Assembly: GCF_015679985.1 (NCBI RefSeq)
Contig: NZ_CP049239.1
Coordinates: 124,001-188,000 of the forward strand
Source of the DNA: Campylobacter concisus
GTDB lineage: Bacteria > Campylobacterota > Campylobacteria > Campylobacterales > Campylobacteraceae
Length of the DNA stretch: 64,000 nucleotides
Reading direction: 5' to 3'
The notes beneath the pieces are model-generated. The model searched no databases. It saw nothing but the letters and a program-made list of their open reading frames with translations, and had not been told where the DNA came from. Shown piece by piece: positions 53,946 through 63,559 of the stretch. A program made the position numbers and the translations under genes. The stretch's first letter is position 1, and each line of letters begins with the position of its first letter.

Positions 53946-55436
53946 CTAAAATCCTGAAGCAAAGACAAAATGCTCAATAAATTCCAAAATCGCTCCAGAA
54001 AATAAAAACGAAAAGGCAGTTCCAGCTACCGCAATGCCAACAATTACTTTTAGCGCCATTGAGATATTTGCAGTGTAGAGATTTTTATCTTTTACGATCG
54101 GCTCTTTTAAAAACATAAAGACGATTAGCTTTAAATAGTAATAAATCGCAATGGCAGAATTTATCATAATTATAACGCTAAGCACGACGTAATCAGACTT
54201 TATGAGCGATGAGATAAGCACCATCTTGCCCCAAAATACGCTAAAAGGCGGAATGCCAGCAAGAGCGATCATAAAAATTCCCATTATAACTGCGTAGCTT
54301 GGTAAAATTTTTATAAGCCCTGAAAATTTCTCAAATGGATGCTTAAAGCGCTTGTCCCAGCAGACCACATCGTCGCACCTTGCCACCCAGAGCATAGAAA
54401 ATGCGCCCAAATTTGCAAACAAAAACATAATCCAGTAAAAAAACAAAGCGGCATTTGCCTCGTGAGAATTTGCCACAAGCGCGCAAAGTACGACACCAGC
54501 GTGAGCTATGGAGCTAAAAGCAAGCATTCTTTTTACGTCCTTTTGTACTAGCGCCATGATATTTGCAAGACTCATAGTAAGCACGGCGATGATGTAGAGC
54601 ATATCTTTTATCCACAAAATTTGTGAGCCCTCAAGCATCGCAAAAATTCTTAACGCGACGATAAAAGCTGCCACCTTTGGCACGATCGACATATAGCCAG
54701 CAAGTGGGGCATTTGAGCCCTCGTAAACGTCTGGTATCCATGTGTGAAAAGGTATGAGTGAGAGCTTAAAGCCAATAGCCGAGGCAATGAAAACACAGCC
54801 TAATAAAATGATCAAATTTTGATTTAGGCTAAGATCTTTTATCACAACGCCGATACGGGCGATATCTATAGAGTTTGTAGCTAGATAAAACATCGCGATT
54901 GCCATCGCAAAAAAGCCAGCCGAAAGTGAGCCCATCGCAAAGTACTTTATCGCGGCTTCGACGCTTTTTGCCTTGTTGTGAAGGGCTATTAGCGTGTATA
55001 GGCAAAGCGAGCTGATCTCAAGACCCAAAAATATAATGAGCAGGTTGCTTGAGCTCACCATAAATAAAAATCCAGCGATCATAAACAAAAATAGTGCGTA
55101 ATACTCGTAAATTTTATACTCAAAATACTCTTTCGTGCTAAGTGCGAGTGGTATGAAAAGGGCTGAGGCGATGAGGATGATGACTTGCGAGATGATAGAA
55201 ATTCCATCTACTAAAAGCATATCCCAAAAGCTAAGGCTAAGACCATTAAAATCTAATATAAGACCTAAATTTACAAATATGGCTATGATGCAAAAAATAC
55301 AGTAGAAATTTCTTGAGAGATCTTTTCTTATAGTTCCAACAATTAATATAAAAAATGCAAAAACTAGCATGCTAAGCATCGGAGCGATCGACGATAGCGA
55401 TATCTCTTTTATATCTAAAAGGGCTATTTCATTCAT
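53946..55436 (-). CDS. nuoN: NADH-quinone oxidoreductase subunit N
   Basis: Proton-pumping antiporter-like membrane subunit of complex I, 496 residues, about 14 helices. Family segments include SSLCLYTLIALHNKAKSVEAAIKYF, SLIPFHTWIPDVYEGSNAPLAGYMS and the KDVKRMLAFSSIAHAG loop. It overlaps nuoM by 4 bases. Last gene of the nuo operon; pflA follows. Confidence 0.96.
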   Translation of the reverse strand: MNEIALLDIKEISLSSIAPMLSMLVFAFFILIVGTIRKDLSRNFYCIFCIIAIFVNLGLILDFNGLSLSFWDMLLVDGISIISQVIILIASALFIPLALSTKEYFEYKIYEYYALFLFMIAGFLFMVSSSNLLIIFLGLEISSLCLYTLIALHNKAKSVEAAIKYFAMGSLSAGFFAMAIAMFYLATNSIDIARIGVVIKDLSLNQNLIILLGCVFIASAIGFKLSLIPFHTWIPDVYEGSNAPLAGYMSIVPKVAAFIVALRIFAMLEGSQILWIKDMLYIIAVLTMSLANIMALVQKDVKRMLAFSSIAHAGVVLCALVANSHEANAALFFYWIMFLFANLGAFSMLWVARCDDVVCWDKRFKHPFEKFSGLIKILPSYAVIMGIFMIALAGIPPFSVFWGKMVLISSLIKSDYVVLSVIIMINSAIAIYYYLKLIVFMFLKEPIVKDKNLYTANISMALKVIVGIAVAGTAFSFLFSGAILEFIEHFVFASGF

Positions 55437-56944
55437 AGTTTGCTCCTATCATTTAGGGATAAAATTTTATCCTTCGTTTCGCTTTTTATAGCTCTAGTTT
55501 GCATCTTGCTTATGATATTTTGCACGCTTGGCTCAAGCGGCTTTAGGATCAAATTTGGTGCGATACCAAGGGCGATGATAAGCAAGCAAAGTGGTACAAG
55601 AGTGGCTAGTTCTTTGAAATTTAGATCTTTTAGGCTCAAATTTTTCTCCTTGCATTCGCCAAAAAAGACTCTTTTATAAAGTACTAGCATATAAACGGCG
55701 CCCACGATGATACTAAAACCACCAAGTAGCGCAAAGAACTTATTTAGCTTAAAGACGCCAAGAAGGCTCAAAAACTCACCCACAAAACCGATCGTTAGTG
55801 GAAGGCCGATACTTGCAAGCGTTGCTATAAAAAATATGAGCGCGTACTTTGGCATCACCTTAGCAAGGCCGCCAAATTCGCAAATTTCTTTTGTGTGAGC
55901 CCTCTCATAGATGATGCCAACTAGTAAAAATAGCACGCCGCTTACGATACCGTGGCTTATCATCAAAAATATAGAGCCACCAAGACCTATTAAATTTAGT
56001 GAAAAGATGCCAAGTATGATGACGCCCATGTGTGAGATTGAGCTATAAGCTATAACTTGTTTTATGTCGCTTTGCGCGTAGGCAACAAGGGCTGCGTAGA
56101 TGATCATTATGATAGCTATGACGCAGACAAAGCCGCTTAAAAGTAGGCTCGCGTCTGGAAAAAGTGGAAGTGAAAATCTCACAAAGCCGTAAGTGCCCAT
56201 CTTTAAAAGCACGCTAGCAAGCAGCACCGAGCCGATAGTCGGAGCCTGTCCGTGTGCGTAAGGTAGCCACGTGTGAAATGGAAATAGCGGAGTTTTCACG
56301 CCAAAAGCGAAGAAAAATGCTAAAAATAGCCAAATTTGAGCATTTTCTCCGATGCCAAGCTTGTACCAGTCAAGCAAGCTAAAGCTAAAGGCACCACTTT
56401 TTTGGTAGCACAAATAGCCTATAAAAATGATCGCCACTAGCATAAAGACAGAGCCTAAAAATGTATAGATGAAAAATTTAATCGCAGCATAAATTCTATT
56501 TTTACTACCAAATGCACCGATGATGTAAAGTAGCGGTATGAGGCTAAGCTCCCAAAAGCTGTAAAACAAGATCATATCAAGCGCGCTAAATACGCCCATC
56601 ATCGTGGTTTCTAAAAATAGCACGCTAATAATTAGATGCTTTAAATTTCCATCATCACTAAGTGCCACGATAGAGATGAAGCTCATAAATGCACTAAGTA
56701 CGATAAGTGTTAGCGAAATGGTGTCTATACCAACAAAATAGCTGATGTTTAGGCTTGGTATGAGCGGGACTTGATGCGTTAGAACAAAGTCATAACTCTG
56801 AAAATCTACATTTACGCAGATAAAAATAGCCAGCAAAAGCTCTATGAGAGCGATGCTTGCTCCATAAAATTTTATGCTTTTATTTTCTATCAAGAAGCCT
56901 AGCATTGCGCTTATTGCAGGGAAAAATATGATTACACTTAGCAT
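55433..56944 (-). CDS. nuoM: NADH-quinone oxidoreductase subunit M
   Basis: Second antiporter-like subunit, 503 residues. Visible are SFWELSLIPLLYIIG, PFHTWLPYAHGQAPTIGSVLLASVLLKMGTYG and SDIKQVIAYSSISHMGVI. Its ATG shares one base with the nuoL stop codon. Confidence 0.97.
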   Translation of the reverse strand: MLSVIIFFPAISAMLGFLIENKSIKFYGASIALIELLLAIFICVNVDFQSYDFVLTHQVPLIPSLNISYFVGIDTISLTLIVLSAFMSFISIVALSDDGNLKHLIISVLFLETTMMGVFSALDMILFYSFWELSLIPLLYIIGAFGSKNRIYAAIKFFIYTFLGSVFMLVAIIFIGYLCYQKSGAFSFSLLDWYKLGIGENAQIWLFLAFFFAFGVKTPLFPFHTWLPYAHGQAPTIGSVLLASVLLKMGTYGFVRFSLPLFPDASLLLSGFVCVIAIIMIIYAALVAYAQSDIKQVIAYSSISHMGVIILGIFSLNLIGLGGSIFLMISHGIVSGVLFLLVGIIYERAHTKEICEFGGLAKVMPKYALIFFIATLASIGLPLTIGFVGEFLSLLGVFKLNKFFALLGGFSIIVGAVYMLVLYKRVFFGECKEKNLSLKDLNFKELATLVPLCLLIIALGIAPNLILKPLEPSVQNIISKMQTRAIKSETKDKILSLNDRSKL

Positions 56945-58782
56945 TATTTGGCTCCGTTTAATAAAAATATAAAGCTTAAAAGCAAGGCAAATCCTGCAAC
57001 CATAAATCTAAGCATGATGCTTAAGTCGCCACTTTGCATTTTGTTTGCTAAAAATGCAAATTTATTTAGCGCTGTTGCGACTAGATCGACACTACGATCG
57101 ATTATCATCTCGTCAAATTTCTTACAAATTTGTGAAATTAACGTATAGCCATTTATGAAAAATTTCTCGTAAAATTTTGGGATAAAGTAGGCATTTTGCA
57201 AAATTTTATAAATTCTGCTCTCACAAACACTCTCTTTAAAAATTTCTCTTTTATAGGCAAATATAGCAAAGCCAGCACTTGCTAGCACTAGGCTAAGTGT
57301 TAAAGCGAGCAAGAAAATTTCACTACCGTGAGATAAATTTAGTGGAAAATCTTTTAAACTTTTTTCTAAAAACTCACTAAAGTTGCTCCAAAAAAAGCCA
57401 CTTATGACTGAGAGAATTCCAAGTACGCCCATGCCAGCTAGCATATAGTTTTTAGCTTCATGCACGTGTTTCTCGCTCTTTGGCTTTGTAAAAAAGACGA
57501 GCATAACAAGCCTAAAGCTATAAAATGCCGTAAGTACAGCACCAAAGAGTAAAATGATCCATAAAAATTTATTTTCACTAAAGGCAACCTCTAAAATTTT
57601 ATCTTTAGAGAAAAAGCCAGCAAATGGATAAAATCCAGCTAGCGCACAGCTTGCGATGATAGAAAGGAGTGCAGTTGGTTTCATAAATTTATAAAGTCCG
57701 CCCATTTTTTTGATATTTAGCTCATCATTCATCGCGTGCATGACGTTGCCAGCACATAAAAAGAGAAGTGACTTAAAAAATGCGTGCGTGACAAGGTGAA
57801 AAAGTGCGATCTTATAAGCGCCAAGGCCAGCAGCTACGAACATATAACCAAGCTGCGAAAGCGTCGAGTAGGCGACTATTTTTTTAAGGTCATTATGCAC
57901 TAGCGCGATGCTAGCCGCAAATATCGCTACAAATGTGCCAAGGTAAGCGATAAAGTGCGATACTTCAGGCACGTTTATAAAGATAAAATTTGCGCGTATC
58001 ACTAGATAAACGCCAGCTGTTACCATGGTTGCAGCGTGAATGAGTGCTGAGACTGGAGTTGGCCCCTCCATGGCATTTGCAAGCCAAGTGTGAAACGGAA
58101 ACTGCGCACTTTTGCCCATGGCGCCTATAAAAAGAAGTGTGGCGATGATGCCTAAATTTAGCCCAGAGAAGTCGCTTCTAGCGTTAAAAACCTCGCTAAA
58201 TTTAAGTGAGCCAAAGCTATAAAATATATAAAAAATGCCAATAAGCATCGCAAGATCAGCCACTCTGTTCATCACAAAAGCTTCGTTTGCAGCGACGTTT
58301 GCACTAGGCCTTTTATACCAAAAGCCAATGAGTAGCCACGAGCAAAGTCCAACGCCCTCCCAGCCGATGAAAAGGCCTATGAAGTTATCGCTTGATACAA
58401 GGACGTTCATGCAAAAGACAAAGAGTCCCAAGTAGCTAAAAAAGCGGTTAAAGCTCGCATCGTCTTTCATATAGCCAACTGAGTAGATATGCACGATACT
58501 TGCCACGATACCAACGGTGCTAAGCATAATAAGGCTAATGGCATCAAGATAGAAGCCAAAATTTAAATCCAGACTGCCAAAATTTATAAATTCTTTTAGT
58601 GATAAATTTAGCGGTTCATCTATGCCAAGACTAGCCGTTAGCATAAGTGAGGCGGTTGTGCTGATTATCATTAAAAGTGAGCAAAAGATACTAAGTAAAA
58701 AATTTTTACTACTATGTGAAAAAAGTCCAGAAACGATAAAGCTAAGAAGCGGGAAAAATAGTGAAATGCAAAATAAAGTCAT
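56944..58782 (-). CDS. nuoL: NADH-quinone oxidoreductase subunit L
   Basis: Third antiporter-like subunit, 612 residues, carrying the long lateral helix at the C-terminus. GWEGVGLCSWLLIGFWY, the SAQFPFHTWLANAMEGPTPVSALIHAATMV segment and the NDLKKIVAYSTLSQLGYM loop are typical. It follows nuoK after 3 bases. Confidence 0.97.
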   Translation of the reverse strand: MTLFCISLFFPLLSFIVSGLFSHSSKNFLLSIFCSLLMIISTTASLMLTASLGIDEPLNLSLKEFINFGSLDLNFGFYLDAISLIMLSTVGIVASIVHIYSVGYMKDDASFNRFFSYLGLFVFCMNVLVSSDNFIGLFIGWEGVGLCSWLLIGFWYKRPSANVAANEAFVMNRVADLAMLIGIFYIFYSFGSLKFSEVFNARSDFSGLNLGIIATLLFIGAMGKSAQFPFHTWLANAMEGPTPVSALIHAATMVTAGVYLVIRANFIFINVPEVSHFIAYLGTFVAIFAASIALVHNDLKKIVAYSTLSQLGYMFVAAGLGAYKIALFHLVTHAFFKSLLFLCAGNVMHAMNDELNIKKMGGLYKFMKPTALLSIIASCALAGFYPFAGFFSKDKILEVAFSENKFLWIILLFGAVLTAFYSFRLVMLVFFTKPKSEKHVHEAKNYMLAGMGVLGILSVISGFFWSNFSEFLEKSLKDFPLNLSHGSEIFLLALTLSLVLASAGFAIFAYKREIFKESVCESRIYKILQNAYFIPKFYEKFFINGYTLISQICKKFDEMIIDRSVDLVATALNKFAFLANKMQSGDLSIMLRFMVAGFALLLSFIFLLNGAK

Positions 58783-58785
58783 CCC

Positions 58786-59088
58786 TTAGCCTTTCATATT
58801 TGTCATCGAATCTAGGCTAATGCTGCCAGTCTTTTTGTACCAAAGCACTAGTAGCCCTAACCCCACGGCGACCTCGCTAGCAGCGATAGCCACTATAAAA
58901 AATGCAACTATTTGCCCGGTTAGATCAAAGTGGTATTTTGAAATGGCAGCAAGTGCGATATTTGCCGAGTTTAGTAAAATTTCACTTGAGAAAAATAGCA
59001 TGATCAAATTTCTTCTTCTCATTATGCCAACAAGCCCTATGACAAAGAGCAGACTTGCAAAGATGAGGTAGTGAGTAAGTCCTATCAT
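58786..59088 (-). CDS. nuoK: NADH-quinone oxidoreductase subunit K
   Basis: Small three-helix subunit of 100 residues; the GLVGIMRRRNLIMLFFSSEILLNSANIA segment carries the conserved membrane Glu. It overlaps nuoJ by 4 bases. Confidence 0.96.
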   Translation of the reverse strand: MIGLTHYLIFASLLFVIGLVGIMRRRNLIMLFFSSEILLNSANIALAAISKYHFDLTGQIVAFFIVAIAASEVAVGLGLLVLWYKKTGSISLDSMTNMKG

Positions 59089-59621
59089 AGCATCTCCTCT
59101 AGCGTATTTTGAGTATTTAGGTCTTTATGTATCAAGATAATGCCAGCAACCATTGCCACAAGAAGCATTACAGCACACATCTCAAAAGCAATTAAATACT
59201 TGCTAAAAAGCAAAATTCCAATAGCCTCGATATTGCCAAGCTCACTAGCAATGGGACTTAATCCATCAAATTTTGCACCATAAAGAGGAGCTAAAAATAT
59301 AAATATCAAAAGAAGTGCTATAAAGCTACTTAAAAGATAGATGGTGATCTTTGCTTTTTTGCTACTTTTTGGCTCACACTCTTTGCTACTATCAAAAAAC
59401 ATCATTGCAAATGCATATAAAACGACCACAGCACCTGTGTAGACTATTATCTGCACTACGCCTAAAAATTCTGCTCCAAGTAAGAAAAATATAGCCGAGA
59501 TAAAGACCATGCCAGCAGCTAGCGCAGAGACTGCATTTAGTGCGTTTTTACAAAATATGCTAAAAGAGAAACTAACTAAAACCAAGGCACTAAAAAGATA
59601 AAATGCAAAGCTCTCATACAT
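59085..59621 (-). CDS. nuoJ: NADH-quinone oxidoreductase subunit J
   Basis: Membrane subunit of 178 residues with five helices; GVVQIIVYTGAVVVLYAFAMMF is the conserved third helix. It follows nuoI after 23 bases, the largest gap inside the operon. Confidence 0.95.
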   Translation of the reverse strand: MYESFAFYLFSALVLVSFSFSIFCKNALNAVSALAAGMVFISAIFFLLGAEFLGVVQIIVYTGAVVVLYAFAMMFFDSSKECEPKSSKKAKITIYLLSSFIALLLIFIFLAPLYGAKFDGLSPIASELGNIEAIGILLFSKYLIAFEMCAVMLLVAMVAGIILIHKDLNTQNTLEEML

Positions 59622-59644
59622 CTTTTGCCCTTTTAAAATTTATA

Positions 59645-60262
59645 CTACTCATCATTTTTTGTCTCATTTTCATTTTCGCTTATAAATGCATTTGGCGTCT
59701 TTTTGATTAAGCTATCAGCATTTTTAGGAAGCGCTCCGTATCCTTCAAACTCGCTTTGATCTTTTAAAAATTTATCCTTTGTCAAAAACTTATCTTTTGT
59801 GCCAAATATAATCCTGCTCTCGCTAGCAACTTCGTACTCTTGTCCGCAAACTATCGCAAGCTCAGGACAAACATCAGCGCAAAATCCACAATATACGCAT
59901 CTACTTAAATTTATCGAGTAGCTTGCGACCTTTTTACGGCCATCATCGCCAAGAGAAGTCTTCATCGAAATACAGTTGCTAACGCAAATTTTCTCACATA
60001 ACCCACACCCAATGCAACGTTCATTTTCACTTTCAACAAATTTCAAAAGCTTGTGAATGCCCCTATATCTAGCATTTAACTCCATCTTTTGCATAGGATA
60101 TTTTAAAGTATGTGACTTGCTAAAGAGCATCTGCTTTATCGTGACTTTTAGTCCGATCAAAAGATCAGGCTTAAATGTAACAGCGATGAAGTGTTTAAAT
60201 TTATCAAATGCGCTCTTTGGCTTTAACTTTTCATCTATTAAAATATATTTTTTCTCACTCAT
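59645..60262 (-). CDS. nuoI: NADH-quinone oxidoreductase subunit I
   Basis: Peripheral-arm ferredoxin-like subunit with two 4Fe-4S clusters: CIGCGLCEKICVSNC and CVYCGFCADVCPE. The start is ATG 60262 (MSEKKYILIDEK) with AAGGCG upstream, giving 205 residues; a longer frame to 60340 would enter nuoH and has no site. A C-terminal acidic tail (ENENETKNDE) is present. Confidence 0.96.
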   Translation of the reverse strand: MSEKKYILIDEKLKPKSAFDKFKHFIAVTFKPDLLIGLKVTIKQMLFSKSHTLKYPMQKMELNARYRGIHKLLKFVESENERCIGCGLCEKICVSNCISMKTSLGDDGRKKVASYSINLSRCVYCGFCADVCPELAIVCGQEYEVASESRIIFGTKDKFLTKDKFLKDQSEFEGYGALPKNADSLIKKTPNAFISENENETKNDE

Positions 60263-60270
60263 TTTTCGCC

Positions 60271-61266
60271 TTAGATTAGTAGCATAAAGCCAGTGATTAC
60301 GATATTTAAAATTCCAAGCGGAAGCAAAATTTTCCAGCAAAATGCACTTAACTGATCAACTCTTAAATGTGCCCATGAAGCCCTTACCCAAAGAAAAAAG
60401 AAAAAGACAATGCTTGATTTTAAGATGATCATCAAAGCGCCTGGGATAAATAAAAATTCGTTAAATCCACCTAAAAATAAAATCGTAATAATGATGCTAG
60501 CAGCGATCATATTTGTGTATTCGCCGATGAAAAACATCGCCCATCTCATGCCGCTATACTCGGTGCCATAGCCTGCTACTATCTCTGTTTCGTTTTCTGT
60601 TAAACAAAATGGCGTTCTATTGCACTCCACAAAGCTTGCTATTAAAAAGAGTAAAAATGCAAGTGGCTGCTTAAATATAAGCCAGCCAAAAATTCCTTTT
60701 TGATAGTTGTTTATATCCACAAGTGAGAGTGAGCTAGTTACCATTACGACGCTTAAAAGAGCCATGCCAGCGACTATTTCGAAACTAAGAAGTGAGACTA
60801 CTGCGCGAGCCGCGCTAATTAGTGCAAATTTATTGTAGCTTGCAAGACCTGCTGCAAGTGGAGAAAAAACGCAAACCGAAGCAACGCCAGCGATGTATAA
60901 AATACCAACATTTATATCTGAGAGAATCGGACGTAATGTATGTCCAAAAATTTCAAACTCAGGCAAAAACGGCACAGGTGCAAGCGCTGCAAATGCGGCA
61001 ATGGCTGATATTAGTGGAGCTATTAAAAAGATAAATTTATTCGTATTTGCTGGCACGATATCCTCTTTTGTAAAGAGTTTTATCATGTCAGCTACTATCT
61101 GCAAAATCCCAGCTGGCCCTACCATATCAGGTCCCACGCGGCGCTGCATGTAGGCTAGTACCTTTCTCTCAGCATAAGTTGCAAGCCCTGCAAGGCTTGC
61201 CATGACGGCTAAGATGACCACGGCTTTAATGATAGTGCTTAGCACAAAAAATAGTGTTTCACTCAT
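60271..61266 (-). CDS. nuoH: NADH-quinone oxidoreductase subunit H
   Basis: Quinone-site membrane subunit of 331 residues with eight helices. AYERKVLAYMQRRVGPDMVGP and FVECNRTPFCLTENETEIVAGYGTEYSGM (with the acidic loop near the quinone site) are diagnostic. It overlaps nuoG by 8 bases. Confidence 0.97.
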   Translation of the reverse strand: MSETLFFVLSTIIKAVVILAVMASLAGLATYAERKVLAYMQRRVGPDMVGPAGILQIVADMIKLFTKEDIVPANTNKFIFLIAPLISAIAAFAALAPVPFLPEFEIFGHTLRPILSDINVGILYIAGVASVCVFSPLAAGLASYNKFALISAARAVVSLLSFEIVAGMALLSVVMVTSSLSLVDINNYQKGIFGWLIFKQPLAFLLFLIASFVECNRTPFCLTENETEIVAGYGTEYSGMRWAMFFIGEYTNMIAASIIITILFLGGFNEFLFIPGALMIILKSSIVFFFFLWVRASWAHLRVDQLSAFCWKILLPLGILNIVITGFMLLI

Positions 61267-63559
61267 CTTTTGCCTTTATAATTTTAACTGCGGCGTAGCT
61301 TTTGCCATTAAATATAACGCCCACATCAAGCTTATCGTCATAATCACCTAAATACGCACCAACTCCGCCAAGCTCGCTATCAAGCTCCACGCAAATGGCA
61401 AGCTTGCGCCCATCTTTTTCTAAAATAACCGCTTCGTTTTGTGAAATTTCAAATTTAGCTATAAACTCGCTACTTGCATAAAGCTTTGCTCTTTTGGCTG
61501 TTTGCGTGGCATAGTTTGCAAAAAATGATGGCAAATTTATAGGATTTGCAAGGCTAACTAGAGCTTCATCATTCTTTAAATTTATACTCTTGCTATCTTT
61601 TAAAAGTGGCTCTATATCATCATTTGGCGTGAAATTTGAAATTTCAAGCTTGTAGCCTCTACGACTTGTGCCGTCGTTTGCGTAAAAATTTTCTAAATCA
61701 TCAAATTTAATGCCTTTGTAACCCTTTTCTTTTGGCAAAAATAACGTGTAATCAATCGTATCTTTAGCCATTAGTCCAAGCGCGTTTGCAATATCGTTTA
61801 GAAAATAACCTTTGTGCGGTATCGCTACATTTGTTGGCACTAGGGCGTTATTTATGCTTGTAAATGTACCTTCTTGCTGATTTAGTGCGCTAGCATCGAT
61901 ATCGCCTTCAAAAATGCTAAATTTATAATCACCATTTTCGTTGTAGCCAAGCGTCTTGCCAGGCTTTTTCTCGCTTGTAAGAGTGCAAATTTTAGCAACG
62001 CCAAGTGAGTTTGTGCGTGGTGGTATTAGCATCACACGAAAAGGCGTAGCTCTTGCGATCACTCCAGTAAGTGCGGCTAGTAAATTTGCATTTTCATCCG
62101 TGTAAAAATCGCTTCCTAAAATGAGTGTAAATTTGCTTTTGCCCTCACTTAAAGCTGGCATATCTAAGCTAAAATTTTCATCAAAATTTTCAAACTTTGA
62201 TGTAAGTGTGCTAGGTAAATTTTCACCCCAATTTTTAAGTATAAAAAGTAAAATTTGCTCTAATTTCCCAGCTTCATGCGTTACGCAAATAAAATTTTTA
62301 GAATATTTTTTAACGATCTCATCGGCTATGTGATGAAAGTAAATTCCAGCTGCTTTATTCATTTTTAAAGCGTTATTTAACTTAAAACTTGTCACTGGAC
62401 TCTCATGCCTTAAGAAACTACCAGCAGTGATGATAAAATCGCTTTTTTTAATATCTTCATAGTCTGCATTATATGAGCTAAGCCCACTAAATTCGCTAAA
62501 TTTATTTAAAAATTTTTGATAATTTAGCGCCTCATTATTTATTAAATTTAGATCAAATTTCTCTCTTAAACGCTCTAAAATAAGGGCCTCTTCGTTCGTG
62601 ATAAAGCTATTAAATTTTATATTTTTGATCGCGCCATTTTTAATATTTAAAACAATCTCTTCAAATTTTTCTTCATTTTTACAGGCAAGCTCGTTGTGAA
62701 AGTCATAACCAAACCTAGCTGCTCCACTTACCTCACCAAATGTAAAATCATTGCTGACGCGGTAAATTTGCTTACTTCTGTCGCTAGTGCTCTTTTCTTT
62801 TACGTCATAGTAAATTAGCTCGCAGTCGCTTTGATGTGGATTTGCTGCTGGGATAGGGTTTAGCTCCCAGATATTTGTGCTATATTGAAAATGCGAACTA
62901 ATAAGTGCTCCAGTAGGACAAACGCTGATACACTCGCCACAAAATGAGCAGTCAAGACTCTCGCCCACGCTTGGACCTATTAGGCTTTTTTGCATCTTAC
63001 TAAAAACTGCGTAGGCATCTTTTGGCATACTCTCTTTTAGCTCTTTTGGCACTTCAACGCCCCTTGGTACGGTCTTTAGTGCACTCTCTCCGATCCTATC
63101 CTTACAAACAGTGACACATCTTTCGCAGACTATGCAAAGAGCTGGATCGTAGTTGATTAGCCCCCATTTTTTATGTGGTTTATGCGTGTCAGTTATGGCA
63201 AATTTTTGCTCATTTACTTTTAGATGCGTGGTTAAATTTTGTAGTTCGCATTCGCCGCTTTTATCACAAACGCCACATTGAATCGGATGATTTACGCAAT
63301 AAGTCTGCATGATTGCATTTCGCTCGGCATCGATTTCTGGCGTGTTTGTATAAATCTGCATATCCTCTTTTGCTTTGGCATTGCAGCTATAAACTACTTT
63401 GCCATTTGCCTCGACCATGCAAAGCCTACAAGCAAGAGTTGGTGAGCAGCCGCTAAGATAGCAAAGAGCTGGGATATAAATTCCATTTGCTCTTGCGATA
63501 TTTAGGATGCTCTCGCCTTCATCTGCTTCTAAAATTTGATCATTTATGCTTATTTTCAT
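61259..63559 (-). CDS. nuoG: NADH-quinone oxidoreductase subunit G
   Basis: Large peripheral subunit of 766 residues carrying the electron-transfer clusters. The N-terminal 2Fe-2S ligands are Cys33, 44, 47 and 59; then HPIQCGVCDKSGECEL, CIVCERCVTVCKDR and CSFCGECISVCPTGAL. A molybdopterin-like domain follows, as in other NuoG proteins, but it is shorter than the 900-residue E. coli subunit. It overlaps the upstream gene by 4 bases. Confidence 0.95.
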   Translation of the reverse strand: MKISINDQILEADEGESILNIARANGIYIPALCYLSGCSPTLACRLCMVEANGKVVYSCNAKAKEDMQIYTNTPEIDAERNAIMQTYCVNHPIQCGVCDKSGECELQNLTTHLKVNEQKFAITDTHKPHKKWGLINYDPALCIVCERCVTVCKDRIGESALKTVPRGVEVPKELKESMPKDAYAVFSKMQKSLIGPSVGESLDCSFCGECISVCPTGALISSHFQYSTNIWELNPIPAANPHQSDCELIYYDVKEKSTSDRSKQIYRVSNDFTFGEVSGAARFGYDFHNELACKNEEKFEEIVLNIKNGAIKNIKFNSFITNEEALILERLREKFDLNLINNEALNYQKFLNKFSEFSGLSSYNADYEDIKKSDFIITAGSFLRHESPVTSFKLNNALKMNKAAGIYFHHIADEIVKKYSKNFICVTHEAGKLEQILLFILKNWGENLPSTLTSKFENFDENFSLDMPALSEGKSKFTLILGSDFYTDENANLLAALTGVIARATPFRVMLIPPRTNSLGVAKICTLTSEKKPGKTLGYNENGDYKFSIFEGDIDASALNQQEGTFTSINNALVPTNVAIPHKGYFLNDIANALGLMAKDTIDYTLFLPKEKGYKGIKFDDLENFYANDGTSRRGYKLEISNFTPNDDIEPLLKDSKSINLKNDEALVSLANPINLPSFFANYATQTAKRAKLYASSEFIAKFEISQNEAVILEKDGRKLAICVELDSELGGVGAYLGDYDDKLDVGVIFNGKSYAAVKIIKAKDE